Source of the DNA: Brachypodium distachyon
Taxonomy: Eukaryota > Streptophyta > Magnoliopsida > Poales > Poaceae
Assembly (NCBI RefSeq): GCF_000005505.3
Contig: NC_016131.3
Location: forward strand, 11,305,501-11,369,500
Reading direction: 5' to 3'
DNA: 64,000 bases
The translations under genes were made by a program, and so were the position numbers. Positions 46,725-57,800 of the stretch are shown in pieces (within the stretch, counting starts at the first letter, position 1; each line of letters starts with the position of its first letter). The notes beneath the pieces are model-generated. The model ran no database searches. It was not told the origin of the DNA and was given only the letters and a program-made list of their open reading frames with translations.

Positions 46725-49700
46725 CTATGGACAGGTTCGCCTTCTCCGACCTTTCCCGTCGAACATGCAGTAGGCGAAGACGTAGGACCGAGGCAACACC
46801 TGCCGCGACCGGAGCAGGCTCCGGTGCGCGTCCGTGAGCCAGTCGGCGTCCCGGAACAGGAGGCGGCCGTGGTCCGATTCCAGCTGCTTCACCCGCTCCT
46901 CGATGGCCGGGCCCAGCTTCTCCTGCTCGGCCTTGAACGAGTCTCCGTGGATCTTGAAGTGATCGTAGTAGTGCGTGTAGCGGTGCAGCTGCCGCTTGGC
47001 GTTGTCCACCTTCTTCTTCTCCTCCCCGACGAAGCGGTTGCAGCTGTGCCCCTCGATGCTGGTGTACGTGTGTTTGAACCCCGTCGCACCACCGCACAGC
47101 CAACTGCATTGTAACAATGTTAATTAATTTCAGAGAAAGAAATCAAAAGCGGCCAGACCCAGAATGAAGGATACATAATTAACGAACGAACCATAGGTGC
47201 TGGCCGCATTCGCAGGTGACGAGGTTGCAGCCGCCGTTCTTCTCGATGGGCTTGAAGCACTTTGGGCAGTTCTTGGTGTTGGCCAGGATCCAGTTGACGT
47301 TCTCCGACTCGCCGTTGCACTTAACCTCCCACAGCTTCCACATGGCGCACGGGCACGGCGAGTGGGGCTGCTCCCCACAGTTGAAGCACAAGCTCACGCC
47401 GCAGGGGCACTCCACTTCGCAGTACCGCTCCCCGGCGCCCACGCAGATCGCGTGCCCGCAGTGTGGCACGCTCGGGCACCACTTCACCGTCTCGTTGTTC
47501 TCCAGGTACGACTCCAGGAGGAAGCGCTCGAACCGCTGCGCCGCCTCGGGGTACTTCCGCCCGAGGAGGTGCTGCACCATGGCCTCGTCGCAGATGGCCC
47601 AGCATTTCTCCCCCATGCATCGGATCTGCTTCTTGCCTGTGTCTAACGACGCATAGAAGTACTCTGTCCAACCTGAATGAACAATCACAGGCATGATTAA
47701 CAAATTATATTTCCTCACTTGACAGAGAAATACATGCTTATTATTCGATCCACGATCAAGAAGGGAACTAGATGTATAGTTGCGTCTGTCTTAGAAACTT
47801 TGTGCAATTAAGCAGTTGCAACTTTGGGTTGCACCTTGATCAGCTTACAAACTAAATTAAGACCAACAAAGACAATATTTGAAAACTGAAACTTTTGCAT
47901 TTGGAGGGCGTAGGAAATTTGCTTGGCAACTCGGTAAAGAATGGCGTAGCCAACCTTCTACAAAAAACCAAAGAGGCCCTAAATACCAGTAAAATGCAGA
48001 TGAAAACATAACAAATTAGCAAGGGAGATAGAGAAACTCACATTCATTGCAGAAGCAATGCCCACATTCCATGGAGACATCACTCAAGGAAAATTCATCA
48101 AAGCACACAATGCATGTAGCTGTTATCGAGGGTGCTGCCCTGCTGTTATTGTCCTCCCGAAGTATGATGCCCGCCTCCCTGAGCATCTGGTCTCGCCCTT
48201 TCCTGTCGAGGTGGTCATAGATGCAGTCCACCTTCCACCGGTGGTGGATGAGGAGAGCGCGGGCATTGTGCTGCTTTATGTTGAGCAAGCTGGTCACCAC
48301 GGACAATTCTTGTTGCTGTACACAGAGGAGGCAAATGAATATTGTACACAATATGTTGACGGGTCACAAGTTGGAACAAAATGTCTGAAGTTCTCTACTC
48401 CAAACAGGGCTTAGTTGAGTCCAGTTACCTGTGCAGCGGAAAGACATTCTCTTGTAATGGCCTGCGACAACAGGCAGAAAAATAATTCAGTATATCTTCT
48501 CAAAATTGTAGTAGTTAGTGATGATAATAATTCAGTACCAACAGGAACACATCTAGTTAAAACAAACTAAAGAAAACTTCTAAGAAACTTGATTTTCAGA
48601 TCACGCTAAAGTTGAAGACTGGGCTATTAAAAACCAAACAAACCAGAAACAACCTGAGAATCAATGGCTAGGAAACTCTTTGGATGCTTCTCGGAGATTT
48701 CGCATGCAAGATCTTTTCCATAAGGTATGTAAGAGTGTAAGACAAAACTATTTTTTCAATAAGGTCATGCCTCGTGGTAGATGTCTTCAAAATTCCTTCC
48801 AATCGGTTAAACCACTCCATATGAATTTTTTACAATTCCAGCATAAATACTATGGTTTTGAATCCATAAAAAATCCTTTCATCCAAAGGGCTCCTAGTCC
48901 TGTAATTATAGTCTTCCCCCCTTGCCTTTGTACCTCCTTTTCGGGTTTTTTGACTCACTTGGGTTTCTTCCCTAGTCGTTTTGTTTTCGACTATCTGGGA
49001 TAAATAACACACTATGTTGTTTCGTTAAAGAAAAAGGTTGCAAGTATGTAATGCTTGTTTGGTTAGGCACTTAGGGCATCCACAATAGTAGATCATTTAG
49101 ATTCAACAGTAAAATACTCCTTCCGATCCATAATAAATGTCTCAGATTTAGTATGGATCGGAGGGAGTAACACATATAATGAGTTGCGTCTTTAAACTAA
49201 CTCTAAATGATTTGTTAGAATTAAATGTGATGGTGCACAATGGTAAAAAAGTTACTCGTAACTCTTGTCTGATTCTTAGTTGACTCTTCACATAAAGTCA
49301 GTTCTCTTATGTTTCTTATTTCTCTTTGTTCCATATCAGCAAATTCAAAATAAGAGTTGTCCTTTGCAAATGCCCTTACACAGAGAGAGGAAAGGTTTCG
49401 AGTAAAAGATGGAAACTGAGTTGAACTAAGAATCAAACCAAGGTAGCCATGTGACATAACCCAACCAAGTCATTAACGATGCTGCTCTCTTTCAAAATTC
49501 TTCCCTGAGGCTCCAAATGTTTTGCAAGACAAATAATAATTTTCCATGAGGTCGAACCTCATGTTAGAATTCTTCCAGATTCCAAATGGGTTTACTTCTG
49601 TAGGAATTTTATAGGATTCATCATGTTGTCCGGTCACATGGATTGTAATCCATCAAAATGAGTTGAATTAAGAGATATTGTTACTGCTAAGATTAAGAAT

Positions 49701-50146
49701 CAAATTAAGCAAGTTAGCTGTGTGGGACAACCCAACCAAGTCACTATAGATGCTGTTTTGTTTCTCAAAATACATACATAGAAGCCGATCTAGCAAGAAC
49801 TTGTCAGGCCTGACGCCCAATTTACCAGTGGATTCCCGTAATTAAAGCATGATCTAACAGAGCTAACTTGGATTTGATCGCAGATATAGAAAATAACTCG
49901 AGATCCAGTGCACAAACCAAAAGGGCTGGTATCTCTTCCTTGGTATTTTGTTTATCAGTTTCGTAAGATTGAATCACGAACCACAATGGCCAGGGGACTT
50001 ACCCAACAATCCGCGGGGCGATCCGGTGCCGGCGTGTCCTCCTCGAGTAGATCGTCGTCGTCCCCGATCCCGACCCCCTCCTCCTCCTCCTCCTCGGCTT
50101 CGTCGTAGTCATAATCGTAGTCGTAGCACTCGTCGTCACTGGCCAT
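46725..50146 (-). CDS. ARI: ARIADNE-type RBR E3 ubiquitin ligase, copy B (frameshift truncates the Ariadne domain)
   Basis: Five exons on the minus strand: 50003-50146, 48429-48461, 48042-48315, 47192-47672, and 46725-47103 to the first stop. Intron phases match copies A and C. Acidic start MASDDECYDYDYDYDEAE, RING1 (CIVC...CGHCFCNEC), IBR (WCPSVPHCGHAI, CPCGVSLCFNC) and RING2 with catalytic NGGCN are all intact. In the last exon the frame holds to YVFAYCMFDGKG and then stops at 46725, while SEKANLSIAQVLFEDHQEQ continues in another frame to 46447. Compared with copy A, 16 nt are missing there, so the last ~90 residues of the auto-inhibitory Ariadne domain would be lost (predicted 436 aa). Donor of exon 4 is GTTCGT, weaker than in A or C. 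It may be a pseudogene or a shortened, possibly less inhibited ligase. Confidence 0.75.
49117..49167. mobile_element. Very short Stowaway MITE in intron 1 of ARIADNE copy B
   Basis: CTCCTTCCGATCC ... GGATCGGAGGGAG between TA dinucleotides, only 51 bp: nearly just the inverted repeats. Confidence 0.7.
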
Positions 50147-52101
50147 GGCAGCAGGCGACTCGAGGGTTTTGGCACGCGGCGTGTTGGGGGAAAGGCGGCG
50201 GGGGACCCCTTTTTTGGGTTTTTTAGTTGATCGCGACGAGGGTTTGAGGCCCACGGGGACTACGATCTGACGAGGAGGTCAGGGGTTTGGACTGATTGCG
50301 TGGTTGGAGCAGAACTCGGCTGGCGATTAGGCAAAGGGCGGCTTCTTGTTGCGGGACGACCGGACGATACAAACAGATATATTAGCTTGTCACGTACGAT
50401 TCATATCTTCTCATGAACTGTACTCCTTTTTTTTTTCCGGGTCTCACTCTCGTGTACTGTACTCCGAAGAGGACATCTTCTAGGCTTCGTGGATTTGACC
50501 GTTCCGACCAGGTGAAGGAGAGTTGACACTGCTGCCGTGGATCCGCCGGCCGGTCTTGGACCAACCGGCCGTCCACCACCACCCGCGGCCGGCGCACTAA
50601 CGTGCCGCCTCGCCGCCCCGCCCTTCTCCAGCCGTCACCACCACCGCCGGTCCGCCGCCGCCTCGGCCATCCCTCTAAACCGGGTACCGCTCATCTTCTC
50701 CGGCGCTGGCGACGACCCTACCCCCTAACCCTAAGTTGGACCGTAGGACCTACCTCGCCGGCGGCTCATCTCCTCCTCGCCTCCGCCGTTGCCGCCGCGG
50801 TCCGCCGCCGCTCGGGCTTGGCCACGGCTCGCCGTCGCCGCCGCTCTGGCTCAGGATGAGGCAGCGGAGGAGATGAGAAGAAAGAGACAAAGAGATAAGG
50901 AAACTGGGTGGGGCCCACCGGTATTAAAGGCGACAAATCATCCGCCGAGTTTGTTGCGGGTGGTTACGTGCCAAACTGATAATCGGCAATTAAACTACTT
51001 TTTCCGTCACATACTAAGTGCCGAAATATTAGATGTATCTAGATACTTTTTAGGTATATATATACATCCATATTTGAACAAATTTGAGTCACTTAATATT
51101 AAACGTAGGAATTACTACTATCTAGTTAGCCTTGAGTTACACATAGCACAATATTCTTGGTAACTTGTTTTCGTTAACAAAGATCATGCTGGTCAGTTCT
51201 TACTTGTCCCCACCCCCCCACCCCCAGGAACAAAGATACCACGCACACTCGAACACCACAGTTTTGGTTACTAGACAGTAATTTTGGCTACCGTCCGGTA
51301 ACCTCGTTTACTGCCAGCCTGCCCGCAGTAAATGAAGTTAGCAAGTATACTATCTTCGTTTCTAAATTCTTGTCAAGATTTTAGTTCAAATTAAAATTAA
51401 AACCATAACAAGAATTTATGTATGGAGGGACTATCTTTTACCAAATGTTTTATTTAAAAAAAATTAAACGTTCATCATGCGGATAAATTACCTGGTATCT
51501 CTCTTAGAACATAAAGAATGCTGCTATGTTATTTAAATCTTTTTATGTCTGAAAATCAAAAGAAAACTATGTTCGACGCAAAAGTTTGGATTCAAAATTC
51601 TATTAAAAAATTCAAGCGTAAAAGTTCAGGCATAACCGAGTGGTATTTTTCCGATAACCACGATAACTACAAATAGCAGTGGCCCGGTAATTTGTTTTCT
51701 ATTTGGTAGCAAAAATCTTCAGAAACACACATCAAAACACAAACAACATGAATAGACTTCCTCAAGAGCTGACAAAGACCGGGGGCAATTTAAGATTTAT
51801 GTATAAATGTGAGGCAAGCACCATAGTTGAACATTAAGGGCAATAAGTTATTGCACATACATAGCATTGCATAATGACAAAGTAATTTCACATTTTACCA
51901 ACAACTTGTCGCAAAATGACATGCTTTATAGACTTTAAGGATTTTTCGCTCCCTAGTTCCATAAAGCTCTTATTTTTTGAAACTCAAAAAATATAATTAA
52001 AAGTTAAAACATTTTAGCATGTAAATATTAGAAGGCTCTACAAAAATATTCAAACCCAAATTCAAACCTTAAAATTTGTCTGTCCCGTATCTTGTAATAT
52101 A
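50147..52101. other. ARIADNE copy B promoter and intergenic DNA
   Basis: The promoter and leader of copy B lie in 50147-50400. A GC-rich tract at 50530-50870 has overlapping frames (plus strand from 50537) rich in Pro, Arg and Ala without family resemblance. AT-rich DNA follows, with a small Stowaway at 51350-51431. No gene supported. Confidence 0.45.
51350..51431. mobile_element. Small Stowaway-like MITE
   Basis: CTATCTTCGTTTCTAAATTC and its diverged inverse at the right end, with TA on both sides (51348-51349, 51432-51433); 82 bp. Confidence 0.5.
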
Positions 52102-52346
52102 ATCCCTTCTTTTCACAAAGGTTGGCGTATTTGGTTTCATTAAAACAAGATTTTGACAATTGATAACTCTATTGATGTGTGTTTTTTCATAAATGAAATT
52201 TATATAAATAAATTCATCATTAATAGTTCTTGCTAATAATCATGGCTTCATATCATATAGGAGTAAGTTACAAATAATAGAGTAATTTTTGGCTAAAAAT
52301 TGTCTTAAGGAAACCAAATACGCCAACATTTGTGAAAAGGACGGAG
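52102..52346. mobile_element. Stowaway MITE, 245 bp
   Basis: Long inverted ends: cttttcacaaaggttggcgt on the left and acgccaacatttgtgaaaag on the right, with TA flanks. AT-rich, no ORF. Confidence 0.75.
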
Positions 52347-52429
52347 TACTGCATAATGCCTCGATGTTGTTGTGCCTTGTGTCTTCATATTGTGTTGTGC
52401 TCCGAAGTTGTCTTGCCTTATATTTTATA

Positions 52430-53110
52430 CTCCCTCCCTTTGGGTTTACAAGGCTCCTATTGAAGTTTGTGCCACACTTTCACCAACAATTATTCAAATT
52501 ATATTTAGTACATGTATATAAAAGTTATACCATTAGAAAGAGTTTTTCAATATGAATCCAATAATATAGAGTAAATTTCACAGAACCACAGTTTTTGGGG
52601 CAGGTATGTCGCTGAACCACAATTAACGAAAAACCCTCCGGAGAACCACACTTTTTGAGTCAAGTTGTCCCACTCAGCCCGAAACCGGGTGGTTTGGCGG
52701 TTTTGCTTGATATCTTCGGGGGGGGGGGGGGCACCTCTTGGACGCTACGTCGGCTCCGAAAACTTGCAGGAGTGAGAAGGAGGCCGGAGGTTTAATCGCG
52801 GGCCAATGAGTCGGATCGGGTTGGGGCCGTAGCGTCCGACAGGTGGGCCCCACCTATATGAAATTAAGCAAAACCGCGAAACCACTCAATTTCGGGCTGA
52901 CTGAGACAAATTGGCTCAAAAAGTGTGGTTCTGCAAACGGTTTCCGTTAACTGTGATTCAGCGACACAACTTCCTCAAAAACCGTGGTTTTGTGAAATTT
53001 ACTCAATAATATATCTTTTGTGCCGCAATAATCTCATATTATCAATGTAATGTTTGGTCAAAGTTTGGCATAAAATTCCGCGCATACCTTATAAACCCAA
53101 ATGGAGGGAG
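52430..53110. mobile_element. Stowaway MITE carrying a nested Mutator-like MITE
   Basis: Outer ends CTCCCTCCCTTTGGGTTTA and TAAACCCAAATGGAGGGAG, TA flanks at 52428-52429 and 53111-53112. The outer element is about 236 bp once the insertion at 52569-53004 and its duplication are taken out. Confidence 0.8.
52569..53004. mobile_element. Mutator-like MITE with 9-bp target duplication, nested
   Basis: Ends GAGTAAATTTCACA and its inverse, with inverted similarity continuing over more than 100 bp (gtggttctg / cagaaccac, gtgtggttc / gaaccacac). Perfect 9-bp duplication AATAATATA at 52560-52568 and 53005-53013. Length 436 bp, including a G-run; no ORF. The 9-bp duplication and long inverted repeats are diagnostic of Mutator-like elements. 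Confidence 0.85.
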
Positions 53111-53333
53111 TAATTATTTGAGTTGCCTTGCCTTATTGCATATTATTTGTTTTGCGTCTCTGCCTTGATTGAGGCCTCAATTAAAAGGCATCTGTGAGTA
53201 ATAAAGTAGTGCAATGACATTAGTGGAGAGGGTGCAAAAAATGGCAGAAAAACCACCGGAACATTTCAGTTTCAAATGGGAAAAAAAATAAGCACGCTCC
53301 GCTCCTTGGGAGGCGACCATACGTGGATTTGCA

Positions 53334-54398
53334 TCCGGGTGGCACCCGACGGGTTCGGGTACGGGTACCGCTCAACCATACCCGTACCCGATGACCCGAC
53401 CCTCAACCGCTACCCGTACCCGTACGCGTAGTCGGGTATGAAATTTTACCATACCGGCCACCCGCAACGGGTACGGGTTACCCGCGGGTATTTTTACCAA
53501 ACCCATGAAACAACAACTTTCAAGCATTCAAAAAACAACAGCATTGAGAAAACAACAGCATTCAGCGATTACGGTCCACAGTTTCATACATCACACAGCA
53601 ACAGCACACATAACTTATGGTTCATACAACACATAAAACAAATGTTTAAATTCATGCCATCAACGTCACAGCACACATAGGCAGTTTTGAGCACACCAAG
53701 CACAACAGCTCACTCTTGCCGTCGCCGGTGTCGGAGCCTTCGAAATCGATGTCCATCTCGGGCAGGAGGAGGCTGTGGGCCGATGTCGTGCCTGGTGGAG
53801 GAGGCGGGTGCGCGGCCGGCGGATTGGTTAAGGAGGCGGGCCGCGGCCGCGCAGGCCGCCGGACTGGTGGAGGATGCGAGGTGCGGGGCGCCGGACTGGT
53901 GGAGGAGGAGGCGCAGGCCGACGCACGGGCGGAGCTAGGCGGCTTAGGGAGGAAGCTAGCAGGCGGTGGGGGTCGGAGGCTTGGGACGCCAACCTGCCGG
54001 TGGCTGGCGGAGGTCGTGGTCTCGTGGAATGGAGGAGAGGGAGCAGGCGGGGGCGCGACCGCGTGGTGGAGGTCAGGGCGGCTGGCGCCTGGCGGCGGAC
54101 AGGGGAGGTGATTCGGGCGGAGTGGGGAATTTGGGATTAGGGTTAGGTCAGATTGGGTGTTTCAGAGTTTATATATGAGATGTATTTGGCTGAGCCTTAG
54201 GAAAAATTTAGTGTGCTTATGCACTGGGCTGGCAACTTAGGTGCGAGTATACGGGTTCGGGTAGTCCAATACCATACCCGTCGGGTACATAATTTTACCA
54301 TTTACGTACCCGCGGGTATTTTTTCTCACCATACACATATCTTAAACGGGTACATACCCGTCGGGTATGCGGGTATCAGGTACCCATTGCCATCCGTA
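53334..54398. mobile_element. Non-autonomous hAT element with dense subterminal repeats
   Basis: Both ends are packed with direct and inverted copies of acgggtacccg-type motifs (about 53334-53500 and 54240-54390), as in hAT elements where transposase binds subterminal repeats. Ends TCCGGGTGGCA and, inverted, TACGGATGGCA. Perfect 8-bp duplication GATTTGCA at 53326-53333 and 54399-54406. The 1065-bp element has a GC-rich interior (53700-54140) without recognisable transposase. A short minus-strand frame there reads MDIDFEGSDTGDGKSELL, possibly a remnant of the parent coding region. Confidence 0.8.
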
Positions 54399-54406
54399 GA
54401 TTTGCA

Positions 54407-54851
54407 TGGGAGTATTTAAATAGACACACCCTTTATTCTGCTGAATTTGATACAAGTTCAATAGTTTCTATCATCAAGATATTTGTCCTCTTGCAACTCA
54501 GCTCGTACCCTTTGGAACCAAAGAAATATATATGCGCACAGCCCGATCAAAATGATCAGCTAAGCAAGTACAAACGTAATGCAGATCAGAGGCCAATGAA
54601 GCAGTGGTTGCTCATTAGTGCTTTTCCCATCAGAAAATACAGTTCTAGAACAATGCTTTGTACAGATACCAAAAATACGTGGATAAATCCGCGCGTGCTT
54701 CAATTGAAAACAATCTACTCTACTTAGGTTAGGTCTTCTTAATTCGCGGTATTCTAACCATCCTGCATCATTTCCTGCCGCACGGGCACATATGCCTCGG
54801 TGCATGTCAATGGTCGTCAGGCTTGGCAACCAAGAGGAGCCTGGGCGTCCG
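54407..54851. other. 3' flank of ARIADNE copy C
   Basis: Presumed 3' UTR and short spacer. No gene or repeat recognised. Confidence 0.45.
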
Positions 54852-57800
54852 TCACACCAGGAACTCCTTGGCCTTGTCAGGACCCTCCGGCATGTATGTC
54901 GCAATGTTCATGGGTTCCATGAGCAGCTGCAGCAGCTCCTCCTGAATGCACTTGTACATTCCCCCGCAGAGTGTTCCAATGATCTTGGCAAGATTGACCG
55001 CCTCCTGTTTCACTAGCAATATCTCCTGGTTTGTAAGTGCTGGGACGTCCCTCGTGAGCACCTTTGACAGCTGCTCCACGTGACGTTCCAGCTGCTCCTG
55101 CTGGTTCTCGAATAGATTCTGTGCCGGAGTCAAGTTGCTCTTCTCTGCGGGGTGTGTTCGCAGCTCACCGCCAAACATGTAATAGGCAAACGAATATGAC
55201 CGCGATAGCACCTGCCGTGACCGAAGCAGGCGCTGGTGCGCCTGGATCAGCCAGCTACCATCTCTGATTGTCCTTGGTCGCTTGAGGTGATCAGACTCCA
55301 GCTGTTTCACCCGCTCCTTGATGGCCGGCCCCAGCTTTTGCTGCTGCTCCTTGTAAGAGTCCTCATGGATCTTGAACCGGTTGCAGTAGTGCGTGTACCG
55401 CTCTAGCTGCCGCCTGCCGGTGTCTACCTTGTTATTGCTCTCCTTGAAACGGTTGCAGCTGTGGCCTTCGATGGTACTCCATGTGTGTGCTGACCCTGTG
55501 GGCGCACCACATATCCAACTACATTGACCAAAAAATTAGTAATCAGGAAGAAGAATTGGTCTAAGTCAGGACAGGATACATGCATCAGGTAACATACAAG
55601 AACAATTCTCAGAGAGAACTCGTGAATTAGCTATCTGAAATAAGTCCATTTCACCCCCCTCAACTAATCGAGAAGTTCAAAAAACACCCTAAGTTATGAA
55701 ACCGGGTATTTAACCCCCTCAAACTTTCAAAACCAGACACCTGACCCCCCTGGGCCTGTTTCCGACTGGCCTGGGCGGTTTTGACCCCGTTGACCGCCAC
55801 GTTGGCTGCCTCTCTGGCACTGCCACGCTGGCATGTGGGCTATCTGAGCCTGTCTTACCCCCGCACCCACCCCCGCACCCGCGCCCGTCTCTGTCTTCTC
55901 TCTCGCTCAATTCTGTTCTTTAGCTCCGGCGACCAGAGGAACCCTAGTTCGTCACCGTTATTCGATTTGGTTTTCCTTCTCTTTCCTCCACTGGTTTCCC
56001 GTCTGAGTTGTATCTAATCGATTGATTTGCGGGTAGATGCCTGACTTCCTTGAAGAGGGGGTAGATTGGCCTGGAGCTGGGGTATTTCAGATGAGCGACG
56101 GGCGCTTCCTTGAGATGATGGACGAGCGTCTCTGCGGTAGTTCCAGGAAGAAGACAGAGGAGCATGACCTGAAGAATGAACTGAGGAGGACTGAAGAAGA
56201 GAAGATGAAGCTGGAGTTTGAATTGGCCTCACAGGACCTGAGGATTGAAGAGCTGGAAAAGGAGGTCAATGACCTGCGAGTTGAACTGGAAGAGATGAGC
56301 AAGAAGTTCATGTATGCTGTGACTGTTGCTATTACACTTGCTGCAGTTCATGTGTGCCTCTTGAAGCCAACATTGCAGTGCCAGAGAGGCAGCCAATGTG
56401 GCGGTCAACCGATCAACCCAGTCAAAACCGCCCAGACCAGGTGGAAACAGGCCTGGGGGGGGGGTCGGGTGTCTGGTTTTGAAAGTTTAGGGTGTTTTTT
56501 TAACTTATCGATTAGTTAAGGGGGGTAAAATGGACTTATTTCTAGCTATCTGGGTCATTGCAATAACGGAATAACTGAACGGAAATAATTTCGAGCTCCG
56601 CAGATTTTTTTTTCCAGCAGTCCAGCTCACATGTTTTAAACAGAAAATGATCTAGTTCTCTCACCTGGTATGCCCAAACCGCCAGTACCCTAAGTGTAAC
56701 AAGAGCTTACCACATACACTGGCCGCACTTGCAGCGGACAAGGTTGCAACCGTCGCGTTTCTCGATGGGTTTGAAGCACTTGGGGCAGCTCATGGTGTTT
56801 TTGAGGATCCACTTGATGTTCTCCGACTCGCCGTGCTTCTTGGCATTCCATTTCTTCCATATGGTGCACGGGCACGGTGAGTGTGCCTGCTCCATGCAGT
56901 TGAAGCAGAAGCTGACGCCGCAGGGGCATTCCACCTCACAGTAACGATCGCCAGTTCCCACACGGATCGCGTGGCCACAGTGCGGGACACTGGGGCACCA
57001 CTTCACAGAGTCATTGTCCTCAAGGTAGGACTCAAGCAGGAAGCGATCGAAGCGCTTGGCTGCATCGGGGTATTTCTTTCCAAGGAGGCTCCGCACGATG
57101 CCCTCCTCGCAAATGGCCAGGCACTTCACCTCCATGCACCGAATCTGTATCTTGCCACTGTTTACGGCTGCATAGAAGTGCTCTGTCCAACCTGAAAAAA
57201 AAAGGTACCACAGTAATTAAGGAACCAAAGTTTTTGCTAACAAAGCTCTTTCAATCTTCTGCATCTTTAGTTGATGAATGTTTACACATGTAGTCAAATA
57301 GTAGGAATTAAAGGATTTTTTCCATTAATGCTACTTGCTGTGTGCTGGTTCCCTTCCCTTTTTTCAGCATATTACGATGTTGACGCTATGTTACTTTTCT
57401 AAGATGGTTCCCAGGGTCACATGATAGGCATCTTCTCTCCACACCTTCTCCTATGCCATGTGCAAGGAAGGAAAATATGGTAGTATCACCATTCTTGAGA
57501 AAAGCTGACATGGTTGGTTGGGTGAAACTGCCTTGACCAGGCGGTGATGGGGCAGGATAGTGAAAACAAAACACCTTGATGGAAGAGCCGGAAACTACTA
57601 TACAAGAAAGTTAGTGCAAAGTCCAAGACAGGGTTGTTGGCTTGTTGCTAGTAGCATGAATGAAAAAAAACATAAAATAAATGTACAGATCAGAAGAATT
57701 GCTGAGTGCAGGCAGGAACTCACAGTCATTGCAGAAGCAGTGCCCACAGTCCATGGTCGAGACAGCAGTCAGATCTAAGTCATCATCAAAACACACATTG

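Noticed and set aside
50537..51163. GC-rich plus-strand frames after ARIADNE copy B promoter
   Set aside because: Low-complexity Pro/Arg/Ala composition, overlapping frames, no conserved motif, no splice structure.
53687..54178. Gly/Arg-rich plus-strand frames
   Set aside because: Inside the hAT element and driven by ggagg repeats; not like a transposase.
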